Numbered from the stretch's first letter, positions 32,326-43,689 are shown. The stretch is 64,000 nucleotides of DNA from Cololabis saira (GCF_033807715.1 NC_084590.1:3042001-3106000); one strand, 5' to 3'. The notes: generated by a model from the sequence alone, not told the origin. Translations and numbers: made by a program.

Positions 32326-32975
32326 TTTTCTATAAATAGTTCTTGCAGTGATAAACTGTACTGTAGTTCCTCATTAAAATTCCTGAAACTCAGAAGAGCT
32401 AAAAGAAATGAGAAACAGCTTCAAACCAGGAGATTTGTACTCATGGGTTTGGTCTCTACGGATCCAGAGAATCAGGATCATTAACCTCCCAGTAACAGGC
32501 CAACCAGACTGAGTGTGATGCACAGGAAGATATTAAGGTTGTTATTATCCATCAATCTACAGCTAGTCAATTTAATGATAAATTATCCAGTAATCCATAC
32601 AAAAGGAAAATAAAGTCACTCAGATGTGATGTGAACAGAAATGATTGTTTTTGATTGTCACATATTGATCACTGGCGCCTGAATGGAACTAAGTCAGACT
32701 TATATTGTTGAAGACTTTGTGATAAGTCAAATATCAATTGATCGAGTGAATGAATGCAATTTTGGATCATCATGAAACTAGTGATTTCCAATTGTAGAAG
32801 ATATTTGGAGCAAAGCTGCCAGCTGATGAAACCTGACTCATGAAACCTGACTGCTGCCCTCTGTTACTTTAATGGTACAAGATGATCCAAAAATCATCTT
32901 GGACCCTTAGCTGAGCTCTCAGTTGACAGCAGGATTTTATGTCCCACATATCCAAGGTACCAGCATCAAGGGAAG

Positions 32976-33293
32976 TGTTGAAGAATATTATCAAAACCAG
33001 TTCAGAAGTCCGCTGTGGTGTAGTGAGTTTTATTCAGTAAGCCGGCGGTGAGCAGACCTACACAGATCAGGTCTGAGTTGGTGTGCTGACCACGAGTGGT
33101 TGGAATCATGACTTTTCATAGAGTAAGTTCAAAGCACAAAAGGCAGGAATAAACAACCAAGTGAGAGACAAAAACAATTAAAGGGTATTTACAGTCAGAT
33201 GTGATCTGTGGCCAAATGAGTTGGTATTGACATATCAGTCAGTCAGGAACTTTTGGGGTTTCAGGTCACCCACGGTGTCACAATGCCTCATCA
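32976..33293 (-). mobile_element. Probable solo LTR (318 bp) in intron of intact gene
   Basis: The insert starts TGTTGAAG and ends CCTCATCA, with TG...CA ends, and is flanked on both sides by GAAG, a 4-bp target duplication. The corresponding place in copy A (27245) reads straight through. Orientation is inferred from an AATAAA on the minus strand (near 33026-33040). It is absent from copy A, so it arrived after the duplication. Confidence 0.6.
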
Positions 33294-33439
33294 GAAGGCA
33301 GGAGGTCCAAAAAACAGCCCCTTCCTGTGCTGTTGTAATTGTTCCCAACAAACCATACTGGTTCAGTCTTCTTCTACTCATGATGTTGCGAGGCCTCATT
33401 AAGGAAATTAATCCCTACTGTTTTTTGTGTTTTGTAGTG

Positions 33440-34996
33440 ATGGCTCTTCCAAAGTGGACTACCTCAGTTCTGTTGGCTTCCCTGATCCTTCTCTTCTGGT
33501 CGACCTCTGCATGGTCAGATTCCTCCATCAACCCATCAGCTCTCACCAGGTTCAAGAGGGCTGAAGGCAAAGACATAACTGAAAAAGCTCTTGCAGTCGT
33601 GACTAGTAGCCTGTCTGTTGTCAAAGATGTCGTTGATCTGCTTAAGAAAGACGAGACTATCACGGTGTTGAAAGCCCTTAGTGACTTTGCTGCCCTGGCA
33701 CCAGGCATTGGCAGTGCCATTGCCTCTATCATCAGTCTGATCTTACTCTTCATACCAGCCGAAGACAAAGTGATGGACAAGTTTGCTGAGGTGAACAGGA
33801 AGCTGGACTCCATCTCAATCCAGATCTCCAACCTTCAGACTGACGTGAAGGTTTACAACTACCTCAGTTCCTACTCTGACCATGAAGCAACCATCGTCAC
33901 TGCCTGGAAAAAGCTCTTAGAGCTTTATGACAAGAAAAAGTCTGACAAACAAATGAAATCAGAGACTGTCAAATTTACCACTGACTACAAGAACAACCTA
34001 GTTCAGAAAAGTGTGGAAAACTTGTTCCATTACCTGACAGTCGAAGGCATAGCCATGAGTGAGAACATCAACAAATTGTACAAAGAGAAGTATAAATGTC
34101 ACATTGGGCAGATGGGTTTATATAGCTTGTATTTAAGTGATCTGATGTTTAAGGGAATGGTTCTGAATCAGGCTTATTTACAACTGACTGGTAAAAGTTC
34201 ACCTAATGACAAAACCAAAATGATTAAGGATTTGAAGAAACTATATGAAATTCAAATAGACACAATCCATAGCTGCTTAAAGAAGGAAACGTATAATGAT
34301 CAGATAAAGAAAGATGTGATGGAGCAGGCTAAAGGAATTGATGCTAAAAAGAAAAAAGACATTGCTACAAATGTGAAGCGTCATCTTGACAATAAGTACA
34401 GCTGGTACAACTGGGTGGTGGTGGTGTACGACACCAAAGATGAGAAAAAGCACAAGATATTTGAGATGACAAAGATTCCCGCTGGTGCTGTGACTGTGGC
34501 TGTGACCTACACCCTGAAATCAGATCAGACCAATGTGAAGTTTGTTCAAAAAGCAGCCCAGGAATGCTTTGAGAAAATTAAGTGCAAGATTGATGACAGA
34601 TTGAAAGATTGTCAGAATATCTATTTCAAAAGCGAAGGTGGCAGTGATCGTCCAGTTAACATTGTTTTGTCTGAATATGCTAAAGTAACAGATATGACAA
34701 AAAGTAAAAGTTTTGTAGAGCTCCCAGAACCAACATTTCAAATTAAATGTAAAAAGAATTTCCTTTCAAAGCGGAATAGGATTTCTGTGCACTACTCCGA
34801 GAAGTTAATCATCTGTAATCCGGGCCCATGTCAGAACAAGGGAGAGTGCGAGAGGCTGCTGGACTCCAACCAGTTCTGGTGCAAGTGCAAGGATGGTTTC
34901 CATGGAGAAAAATGTGAGAAGAAAATCGACACCGCCAAAATTGACGAGATGATCAAGAACCTTCCCTCTACCAAGACTGCAAAGAAGTCAGGGTAG
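33440..34996 (+). CDS. Secreted cephalotoxin-like protein with C-terminal EGF module (intact, 518 aa)
   Basis: The ATG at 33440 follows a splice acceptor (TTTTGTAG|TG) and starts a clear signal peptide (MALPKWTTSVLLASLILLFW), so I prefer it over the longer upstream-open frame. An RFKR furin-type site lies near residues 36-40, suggesting removal of a short propeptide. Residues ~83-106 form one hydrophobic Gly/Ala/Ile/Leu-rich helix; next come a helical region (EVNRKLDSISIQISNLQTDV) and a long Lys-rich helical middle. Residues ~457-493 are EGF-like, with six cysteines including CNPGPCQNKGECE and CKCKDGFHGEKC. The tail is Lys-rich. The order signal peptide, RxKR, membrane-active-looking helix, helical body, EGF resembles fish proteins annotated as SE-cephalotoxin-like; the helical half also recalls rapunzel-like proteins. 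Toxicity is not shown by the sequence. AATAAA lies at 35610. Confidence 0.8.
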   Translation: MALPKWTTSVLLASLILLFWSTSAWSDSSINPSALTRFKRAEGKDITEKALAVVTSSLSVVKDVVDLLKKDETITVLKALSDFAALAPGIGSAIASIISLILLFIPAEDKVMDKFAEVNRKLDSISIQISNLQTDVKVYNYLSSYSDHEATIVTAWKKLLELYDKKKSDKQMKSETVKFTTDYKNNLVQKSVENLFHYLTVEGIAMSENINKLYKEKYKCHIGQMGLYSLYLSDLMFKGMVLNQAYLQLTGKSSPNDKTKMIKDLKKLYEIQIDTIHSCLKKETYNDQIKKDVMEQAKGIDAKKKKDIATNVKRHLDNKYSWYNWVVVVYDTKDEKKHKIFEMTKIPAGAVTVAVTYTLKSDQTNVKFVQKAAQECFEKIKCKIDDRLKDCQNIYFKSEGGSDRPVNIVLSEYAKVTDMTKSKSFVELPEPTFQIKCKKNFLSKRNRISVHYSEKLIICNPGPCQNKGECERLLDSNQFWCKCKDGFHGEKCEKKIDTAKIDEMIKNLPSTKTAKKSG

Positions 34997-35609
34997 ACCA
35001 CTGAGGACCACTGGACCTCAGAACCCAGAAGTCCAACACACTGATTCACAGAGAAGCTCAGACCGCCACCACGCCAACACTCTGAAAGTCCATGATCCGC
35101 AATTAAACAGCATAATCAAAATCTGTCTTAAAATATCACACATGCTGAAACAACTAAACTACATACTGTACTTCTATTTTGGATGTCAGTGTATTTAGTA
35201 TTGACTCACTTTTATAATTCAGCTGAAAGAAAACAGGATGGTTGGGTGAGTTTATAATTTTGTTTTACTTGTTAGATATTTATGTTAAGTCCAAGTGTAT
35301 CATGATCTAAAGGTTTTAAAGGCTGATATTAGTTCATACCTGACTAAAGGTTATATTAGAGGAAAATTCAAAGATTGCTCCTGTGTGTTGGTGTAGTAAT
35401 ATTCATTCAATATTTATTTTGGGACGTTTCTTCCCAGTTTCAGCTGTTTTATATGATCGATTGGTTGAAAGATTGGAAGATTGGTTAATGGCACACTTTC
35501 AGGCTCTAATTGGGTTGAATTGGAATGTATTTAATTGGACAACATTGAGTTTTATTGACTTTTTTTGTAAAGTGCTCTGAGGTGACTTTTTGTTAACTGG
35601 TGTCATACA

Positions 35610-35615
35610 AATAAA
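35610..35615 (+). promoter_or_regulatory. Polyadenylation signal AATAAA of the intact gene
   Basis: A canonical hexamer about 615 bp after the stop, within flank conserved with copy A. There the same position reads ACAAAC. Confidence 0.45.
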
Positions 35616-35639
35616 CTGGACTGAATTTAAATGAAGTTG

Positions 35640-36650
35640 ATTGACTTGATGATTTCTGATACTGTAGCTCAGATAACCAGCAGACAGAAATATAACAGGG
35701 TTATCAATATCTGGAGTCATATTTGACAAGATAAAACAGCTGGATCTGATTTAATAAACTATTTTAATCCCTTAAAGGCTCAGTGTGTAATTGAGGACAG
35801 GTGGAGGTGGAAGACTGAAAACTGAATGACATTGAATAAAGGGAAGTTCTTTCTTATACAAGATGTTTCAGTAAACCTGTATCAATCATTTCCCGTTTCC
35901 TCCTACTGTGTGATTAAAAGGACACCCCAACATCAGTCCTCCAACCTTCAGTCGTCTCTCAACGGGCTTAGACTTCTCAAGAGTAATCTTGTGTATGAAG
36001 CAGCTCAGATCAACCAACAGAAGCTTTAGCGTTTAATCTGATTAATAACAAACATTTGAGGTAAAAGAGTATATTTCGTCTGCTTTGCAGCTGTTGATAA
36101 TGTGTTCTAGCTCTCTGGCAAATTATTTATTACTTATAACTTATATCATTTATTTCTGGGGTCTTTCCACTATGACTGAAATCTGCAGATTCCCACTAAA
36201 AGAGAAAACAGGAAGCTTTAATGTTTAAAAACTACTGTACAGGTAAAAATCAAACCTTCTGTCCTTAAATAGGGTTATTTAGAAGATGGTTTTTAATCGA
36301 ATGAATAAGTTATTCCACTACATTCTTGACAAACTGGGGGAGTGGTTTGCTCTTTCAGGGCCAGTAATTATGTTTGGAGAGGAACCTACATTACCAAGGT
36401 CTTGGTAATTATTAAGGTGGAAGAAGCACCTTCAACAAGGGTCAGTTCCTGGTCCTTTCCTTTCTCTCCCCTCTTCCACGTTCTCCAACACCATGAGGTT
36501 TCTTATAACATCTTTGAAGATGATACCCAGAACTATGTAGAACTGTCTCCAGATGACGACATATCAACTTGCTCTATCAGCGGTGGTAAACAACAAAGCT
36601 CCCTTAAACTGGACAGAGAGAAAATGCAAACTATTATTTGTGATAACTCA
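35640..36650. other. Noncoding; no gene recognised
   Basis: The first ~100 bp still resemble 29.6-29.7 kb. The rest has no recognised repeat or gene. Confidence 0.35.
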
Positions 36651-37139
36651 ATTCAATTCAATTCAATTCAATTCAATTTTATTTATATAGCGTCTATTAA
36701 TTTTTTTTTATTATTACATAAACAATGGCAGGTAAAAACTCCCCTAGTGGAAGAAAAAGCTTAAGCCAAACAGTGACAAGGAAAAACTCCCCTTTAGGAG
36801 GAAGAAACCTGGACCAGGACCTGGATCATAAGGGAGGGGACCTGCTGCCAGAGGCCAGCTGGGCAGAGCAGAAAGAGAGAAAACAGGAAGAATGAGGAAC
36901 AGATAAAGGAGAGACACAGACACAATAGCTAACTGGTGTACTACAGGGATGACAAAGAAGACACTGAGGCGGTCGGACGGGCGGGGATCATGGGGTGGGC
37001 GCGGGGGGTTGGGGGACTGCAGGTCAGGATGTCATACCAGACATCCATGCAGGCATTGGGATGATTAGATGGGGGGTCAGGTGATCACCCAAAGCTCCGG
37101 CCTGCAAACATGCACAAAAGAGAAATAGAGGGGGGGGCA

Positions 37140-37719
37140 CTATTCATTTTTGAATAGTGGAGTCGGGATGGGGACTGACATACATGTGGTAGACTTAGCT
37201 CTATTGATGAGTGAAGTCAGCTCAGGGAGGTCTATAGGATCAAAACAGTCTAGAGACAAGTCAGAGCCTAGGGAAGTCGCTAAAGCTGAAGAAACGCCCA
37301 CAACCGGCTGGTTGATTTCTTCTCTAATTCTCGTGATTTTACTGTTAAAGAAGCTCATAAAGTCCTCACTACTGAGAGCTGCAGGAATACACGGCTCCAC
37401 AGAGCTGTGACTCTTTGTCAGCCTGGCTACAGTGCTGAACAGAAAACGTGGGTTACTTTTGTTATCCTCTATCAACGATGAATAATAAGCTGTTCTGACT
37501 TTGTGAATGGCTTTTTTATATACTAGTAGAATATCTTTCTATTCACGATAAGAGTCTACAGACTTACAAGAGTACCACATGCGGATATCTGAATTATACC
37601 AGGGAGTTAAGCTCCTATGGTTGGAAACCCTCCTTTTCAAAGGAGCAACTTCATCTAAGCTGAATGCAACAAATCAGCAGTGTTACTAACAAGGAAATCA
37701 ACATCAGAGGTAGAACCCA
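37140..37719 (-). pseudogene. L2 ORF2 EN-RT linker fragment
   Basis: The minus-strand frame contains [35 protein letters not shown] and [12 protein letters not shown], matching residues just upstream of the RT in the copy at 54.7-55.0 kb. It ends at an abrupt junction with 3' UTR sequence, so the RT core is deleted. Confidence 0.85.
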
Positions 37720-38106
37720 GGGCCCTCATTTATCAACCGTGCGTACGCACAGATCTGTGCGTAAAGCGTGCGTACGAGCATTTCCACGCAAAGTATGGTA
37801 TTTATCAACATGTATTTGTGCGCAGAAAAACGTGTAAATATACGCATAGCTCCGACCATGCGTACGCACAAAACCTAGTGGTAGAACAGTGAAACTACAA
37901 ATAGAACCCATTAAAAGAGTCTCAAACTTTACATGTGAAGTTTGAGATCGCTGAACTGTGACTGAACGGGGAACATGTGCACATGTTCCCTGTTTCCTCC
38001 AATTAATAAAAATTCTCCATAAGTAATTCAGACATTTTGAATAATTGGTGTGACAAGCTATAAAAGACAGCTTTGGAAGGACGACCTGAAAAGAAAATAC
38101 AAGTAC

Positions 38107-38771
38107 CATGGCTTATCTTGCACTGTTGGAGGATTTAGAGACCGTGCGCTCCGCAAAAAGGCGCTCCGCAGAGAGCGCGTTTTCAAAGAGCGCACTGATT
38201 TGTTGATCAGTGAGAGCACGGAGCGGCTGCTCAGCAGGTAGCGCTTCCCCAAAAACATTCTGATGGATTTATGGCGTGATTTACAACCTATAATGGAGCG
38301 AGAGACAAAACGCAAGCCATCCCAGTCACATCCAGCTCCGTCCACCCTGGGATTTTTTGCCACCGGAACATTTTGACATATGCGGCATTTCGCAGCCGAT
38401 ACTAAGCAAAATCATGCCGGCAGTGTTGGATGCAATAATTTCTCTGGCCATAATTTACACCCAGTTTCCATACACACATCACCAAATCGAAATTAAACGA
38501 GGATTTCATGCGATCGCCGGATTCCCAAACATAATTGGAGCTAGATTGCACCCACATTGCCATAAAAGCACCATCACATAATGAATTCAGTTACGTGAAC
38601 ATGAAAGGATTTCATTCAATCAATCCACAAATAATCTGCGATGCAACTATGTCTCTGTTGCCCGTCGTTGCCCGGTGGCCTGGAGGAACGCAACACCCAT
38701 TTATTCTGCAGAACAGCTCGGTTGGTGTTTGCACCTCCAAGCAGGAGCTTTTGACTCCAACCAAATCTTAA
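38107..38771 (+). pseudogene. HARBI1-like DDE transposase, frameshifted
   Basis: Homology is spread over three frames. An N-terminal basic region contains LRRERVFKERTDLL (38150-38210), then RFPKNILMDLWRDL after a stop at about 38239. The GISQPILSKIMPAVLDAI block follows in 38357-38545, and after a frameshift near 38540 the first catalytic-Asp block (DCTHIAIKAP), FHSINPQIICD with the second Asp region, and VARWPGGT. The end containing the last catalytic residue is missing or replaced after NSSVG. It is inactive. Confidence 0.85.
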
Positions 38772-38918
38772 TTTATGGATAATCTTCCAAGAAATATATC
38801 AAACATGGTCAACATAATTATTTTACTAGGTAAATATCACATACATAAATGCAAATGGAATAACAGAAAACCCCTCCATTGTACATCTGAAAAATGAATG
38901 TAAACTGTATTTAGCGGC

Positions 38919-39139
38919 CAGTGTTTCTCAATCCTGTTCCTCATGGGCCCCTGTCCTGCATGTTTTAGATGCTACCCTGCTTCAGCACACCGTGATAAAA
39001 GTACCTGTGTCATCAACAGAGCTGTGCAGACATTGGTGACAAGCTAATTAGGACCATTAATTAGAATCAGGTGTGTTGGTGCAGGGAAACATCTAAAACA
39101 TGCAGGACAGGGGTCCACGAGGACCAGGGTTGAGAAGCG
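38919..39139. mobile_element. hAT-like MITE nested in the Harbinger element
   Basis: CAGTGTTTCTCAATCCTG at the left faces ACCAGGGTTGAGAAGCG at the right, and TGCATGTTTTAGATG faces CATCTAAAACATGCA. It is the same family as the MITEs at 21.9-24.0 kb. Confidence 0.7.
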
Positions 39140-39884
39140 TCTCTAAAACTAATCCGTGAAAAAAAACGATATTGCCAAAAGCTTATATGAAACAATGTCT
39201 TTGTTTCTTTATTTTTATTAATACACTTCCCATAGCTTGTCAGTAAATGTATCTCTTTTTTTTTTGCTCTCAACCCCCCCAAATGTTGAATATTTGTAGA
39301 TAATTGATTATTTTGTTACTCTACAGAATTTTGTTCAATAAAGTTTGTAAACCTCCAAGCGGGAGCTGTTGTTGCTCCATATATGGCCAATTGGAGGCGT
39401 TTCTGAATGCAAATGACGGTAACCATGCACGAGCACGGCAGTTTAGAACAGGTGGGATTTATCATCACTGATGTGCGTACGACCAGCGTCCGCACGTTTG
39501 ATAAATCCGGATTTTTTTGTACTTACACACATTCTAAATTTCACTCCTACGACAGAATTTAGGACCTTTTCTACGCACTGTTGATAAATGAGGGCCCAGG
39601 TCACTGGCCTCGACTACATCAATGTTTTCCACTGTCGTAAGATGAGCAATGGCCTCCCTAAATTTAGTAATAGCTTCATCGGACAAACATTTGCTAAAAT
39701 AATACCTCCTATTTTGCACTATTTCTTCCGACAATATTAAATTAAAACGTTATTAAATAGTAGCCGGATAAGAGGGAGATCACAGGTGACACCAACAGAT
39801 TATCGGGTTCGACAACGTAGGTGAGAACGAGATTGAGGGTATGATTAAAACAGTGCGTCGGTTGGTTTACTTTTATTTCAAAAT

Positions 39885-40427
39885 TTCCGAATTTATTTAT
39901 TAAAGGATAGCCCCTTGAGATGTGCCATCTCATTTTCAAGGGGGTCCCAAGAAAACATACAACATTACAATACATCACATTACAGTATAGACATACATGA
40001 CATAAAACAAACACACCCCCTGCCACACACAACCCCTACTCACATTAGTTTAGTTACAAAATAGACTAATTGAATAACCGAAACAATAAAATGAATATAA
40101 CATAACAGAAAGAAAAAAAAATAGAAAAAAAGGACAAAAAATACATAAATAAATTAAAAACATAGGCCATTTGTTTTTAGATGAGAGTATAATGAAAACT
40201 TAAAACAATGAAAAGAGGTAATAGAACGCAAAAAGAGAGGAAGATCATTCCAATCTGATGGAGCTTTAAAATGAAATTATCTTTTACCAACCTCTTTTGA
40301 AATTCTAGGAACAAAGAAAAAAGGAAAATTCATATGTCTGAGTGAGTATGGAGAGTTATATGGAATCAAGAGTTCTTTTAAATATGGAGGACAGTGAAAA
40401 TAAACACATTTAAAAAGGAATTGAAGC
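39885..40427 (-). mobile_element. Unclassified A+T-rich insertion in L2
   Basis: About 540 bp separate L2 sequence ending at the CCAACCGACGCACTG block (39845-39880) from L2 sequence starting GAATTGAAGCCATTGATTCT (40420). Its left edge (GATAGCCCCTTGAGATGTGC) looks like a retroelement 3' end on the minus strand. No coding motif is present. Confidence 0.4.
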
Positions 40428-40989
40428 CATTGATTCTAGAAGAGAATTGAAAGCTAATTTAAGATTATCGCTTTCAACATCCATATGAATGTTAAAATCA
40501 CCCACTATGATGACTTTATCTGTACTGGTCAATAATCCAGATAGGAAATCTGAAAATTCAGACAAAAACTCTAGATAAGCACCAGCAGGGGGCCGGTACA
40601 CTACCACTAACACAACTGGCTTCTCTGATTTCCAGCTTTCGAATGTATTATAATCCAATTTAGGTTAATTTTTTGTTTGGAGACTGGAGTTATAAATTGC
40701 TGCGACTCCTCCGCCTCGGCCCGTGCTTCGAGGAATATGATGATTTAATTAGCCGGGTGGAGTTGATTCATTCAAACTAACATACTCTTCCTCCTGTAAC
40801 CATGTTTCTGTTCAACAGAAAATATCACTCCCACTCTCTGTAATTAGATCGTTTACTAATAGAGACTTGGAGCAATTGTATATTTAGTAGTCCGCATCTA
40901 ATTTTTCGGTCTCCAATTGGTACCAAATGCGCATTGGTTTTCATTTTTACAAGATTATTTTGATTTTCAGCACCTGGAGCAGAAGTGGG

Positions 40990-41372
40990 TGGGGTTAGAG
41001 CAAAGCTGCTGTGATGTATTTGATTGTGTGATCTAAACAAAGAAGACAACAACACTAAAGATGTAGAACCTGGAGGAGATGATAGATGTGCTGCTGGGTC
41101 TGTGGCTTGTGTTCCATATCAAGTTAAAAAATGAGAGTGAGAGAAGCTTCAAGCGGCAACGCTTTAAAAAATTTTTTGTTTGTTTTGGCGCTGCTGAAAA
41201 GTCAGCTGGAGCCGTGAGCAGCTATGAAGAGACAGAGCTCCTGGTAGATCTGGTCGTTCCTTATCGCCCGTCTAGATCCCTTTTTAATTCTCCCCTCAGC
41301 ACCAGGTTTATGAACATCTGCACCACCTTGGATTACCAAACAGACTTTTGCTGCCATTGCCTGTCGAATAAA
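40990..41372. repeat. Second copy of the 20.4-kb dispersed repeat
   Basis: GCTGCTGTGATGTA, AAAGATGTAGAACCTGGA, GTGAGCAGCTATG, TCTGGTCGTTCCTTATCGCC and CCAGGTTTATGAACATCTGC align with 20395-20715. The ends are missing. Confidence 0.6.
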
Positions 41373-41376
41373 ATTC

Positions 41377-42170
41377 AATTCAATTCAATTCAATTTTATT
41401 TATATAGCGTCTAATACAACAAAAGTTGTCTCCAGACGCTTTCCAGGGACCCAGAACATGACCCCCCGAGCAATTATTACATAAACAATGGCAAGTAAAA
41501 ACTCCCATAGTGAGAGAAAAGCCTTAAGCCAAACAGTGGCAAGGAAAACTCCCCTTTAGGAGGGAAGAAACCTTGAGCAGGACCAGGCTCATAAGGGGGG
41601 ACCCTCCTGCCGAAGGCCAGACTGGGGGGTCGGGGACGTCAACAGCACACAGCAGACAGGTGGAAGCAGTAACGGGCTGACCGGGGGTGGGGACCACAGG
41701 CAGGTGGAAGCAGCAACGGGATGACCGGGGGTGGGGACCGCAGGCAGGTGGAAGCAGCAGCGGGATGACCGGGGGTGATGACCGCAGGAAGGTGGAAGCA
41801 GCAACGGGATGACCAGGGGTGGGGACCGCAAGCCAGCACGCAGCTCTCGAAGCTCCGGCCCAATCAGCAAGCCCCAGGTTGGGGTGCAGGGTCGGGGAAA
41901 GGTTGAGAAGGGGCAGGGCCAGGGAGAGGAGTCTTGACGGACAAATCTCTCCCCCGCCTGACCGGGCCGTTACTCTGCCCCTCTCATTCCCACGCTGCAG
42001 GTTCCGGTGTTGTGCATTCAGAGATGCTCTTCGCCACCAGCAGAGGATGCTGCACTATGTACAAAAGAGAAAAAAAAGAAAAGGGGGGCCAGCACAAGAA
42101 ACTACAGGAGCGATGGACAAAAAATGAAAAAATGAACAAGAAGCCGCCATCAGAGTCGCTTTCCAATTGT
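41377..42170 (-). mobile_element. L2 3' UTR with 44-bp minisatellite
   Basis: It starts at the (AATTC)n tail (41377-41397) and carries TTTATATAGCGTCTAATAC, CCCCGAGCAATTATTACATA and AGGAGGGAAGAAACCTTGAG. A minisatellite of ~44-45 bp units (GGTGGAAGCAGCAACGGGAT..., four units, 41650-41835) lies in the middle. Confidence 0.8.
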
Positions 42171-42430
42171 CAATAAAGGCCACGTCGTTTTCTGAACACC
42201 ACCGAGACAACTAGCGACAGAGAGATGACCTGCGGCTAAGCATATCATCACTGGTCAAATTGGGGAGGGGACCAGAGAAAACTATGGAGTCCGACATGGT
42301 TTTGGCGTAGTTATCTTAATTTTAGTGACTTCCGACTGGTGTCATTAGCGCCGACATGTATGATAACTTTACCAAATTTACGATTACTCTTTGCCAGCAG
42401 ATTCAATCAGAGAACCACTTTCTGGAGTCC
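42171..42430 (-). pseudogene. L2 ORF1 (SGNH-domain) fragment
   Basis: The minus strand reads SNRKFGKVIIHVGANDT in one frame, followed by shifted equivalents of the SFLWSPPQFDQ and QWCSENDV regions of the ORF1 at 53.6-53.9 kb. It joins almost directly to L2 3' UTR, so this copy has lost all of ORF2. Confidence 0.75.
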
Positions 42431-43182
42431 TTGTTATGTATGTTATGTGTTATGTGGGGGTAGAAAGTAGTTCCATGTGAGCATGTGAGAGCTCAAGCAG
42501 CAACTTTGCCCTAACGCCCAACAGAGGGTGCGTCTGACTTGCCTTCATAATACCATAAATAACCTAGGACCACAAACATGTTTCAATTTCTGCATGCTAA
42601 CTATGTAGCACTATGTCGTAGCTCTTCATACTGCCTGTTAAATGGTTCAATGTTGTATCAGATGCAGGTGTTAAAGGAATGAGTGTAGACAACCCCTTAC
42701 AATATGTCAAGGCAAGCTTTTATAGCTCCATAATACATGTAATAACCTTGTATATTGGTCTTAAGACTCTTGACTAAGGAATGCTCATGAGGACCGTGTT
42801 GAGACTGAGAACAACCAGCAGCCCAGGGAACCAAGCACGATGACCCCGGTCTTACTTATATTAGGTTTTGGAAAACTACATTTCCTGACTGTCAGGCAGA
42901 GGATGCAGTGGACTCTTACTTTTTAACTTAAAGGGTGTGATCTGTTTGTCCTCTGTAAAGCAGGGAAACAAGACACTTTGTTTATGGAAAATACTCTAAG
43001 GCCACGGATGATGAGAAAGGAATAGAAGAGGAAGAAATAGTTCTTCTTTTGTGAGAAGAAAAACATCCGGACTGATCAGGAAGGAGGAGTATTTTTAAAC
43101 CTTTATACAACACCAATCTGGGACCAATCACCCATCGCCCACAAGTAACTGATAACTTTATTGCGGAGGAATTTATGTTTAT
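42431..43182. other. Unclassified noncoding sequence
   Basis: No gene or known repeat recognised. Confidence 0.35.
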
Positions 43183-43188
43183 TTATTA

Positions 43189-43267
<79 letters not shown>
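43183..43267. repeat. (TG)n microsatellite
   Basis: About 80 bp of TG/GT. Confidence 0.95.
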
Positions 43268-43269
<2 letters not shown>

Positions 43270-43425
43270 TATCAAATCCTATCAAAGCTCCACCTGAAGT
43301 GTATCTCTAGTGGGGAGGGGGGGAGGCAACCCCGCCCCCCGCCAGACCAGAGGCCGACAAGGAAGAACCCGGAACCCAGGCCAACAGCAACCCCACAGAG
43401 GGGAGAAGAGGGCGGGAGGATGTAG
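43268..43425 (+). repeat. Direct-repeat unit 1 (GC-rich)
   Basis: AAGCTCCACCTGAAGTGTAT to CAACCCCACAGAGGGGAGAA is repeated with few changes at 44386-44515. Each copy follows a (TG)n tract. Confidence 0.85.
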
Positions 43426-43689
43426 TGTAGCATGTTTGTATATACGTCACGTGAATCACTGAGTGGACTTCATGGTTCAGTTACAAAACTGGACTCAGAG
43501 CAGCAAGATCCTGCTTGGGTTTTAGCTTTTTTAGGAGAGAGATTAGCAGTACTCAAACACTTACCACCACCATTTACCTGCAACACCAGTGTGTATGTGG
43601 GTGTCCAGTTGTCTGTAGCTGGTTAAGCTGCAAATCAGGAGCACCCTTGTGTAGCTGTGAGTGGGCTGACACATTTATTACGCATTAAC

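Larger units (their letters stand above)
37720..39595 (+). mobile_element. Harbinger (PIF) transposon in L2, 3-bp TSD
   Basis: The ends are GGGCCCTCATTTATCAAC (left) and GTTGATAAATGAGGGC (right), and CCA flanks both, a 3-bp target duplication. Removing the insert rejoins L2 ORF2 between GGTTCTACC and CTGGGTTC-type sequence that is contiguous at 54.41 kb. Subterminal GTGCGTACGCAC palindromes are present at 37740 and 39475. A decayed HARBI1-type transposase lies inside. Confidence 0.85.
36652..40985 (-). mobile_element. Long L2 copy (minus) with nested insertions
   Basis: Read right to left: endonuclease start (about 40985-40660, with KIRCGLLNI and an ITESGSDIF-type region in shifted frames), the EN segment with [19 protein letters not shown] (40658-40430), an unclassified insert, EN/linker pieces (39890-39600), the Harbinger insertion, RT-proximal linker (37719-37140), then the 3' UTR with its (GAATT)n tail at 36652-36677. 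Most of the RT is missing between 37140 and the 3' UTR. It is useful because it keeps the EN N-terminus that the copies at 53 and 61 kb lack. Confidence 0.8.

Noticed and set aside
33221..33439. Upstream-extended start (73 extra codons) for the secreted protein
   Set aside because: The extension crosses the solo LTR edge and a splice acceptor, and would bury the signal peptide.
36342..36764. 140-codon frame
   Set aside because: Ends inside the L2 (GAATT)n tail. No motifs and no conservation signs.
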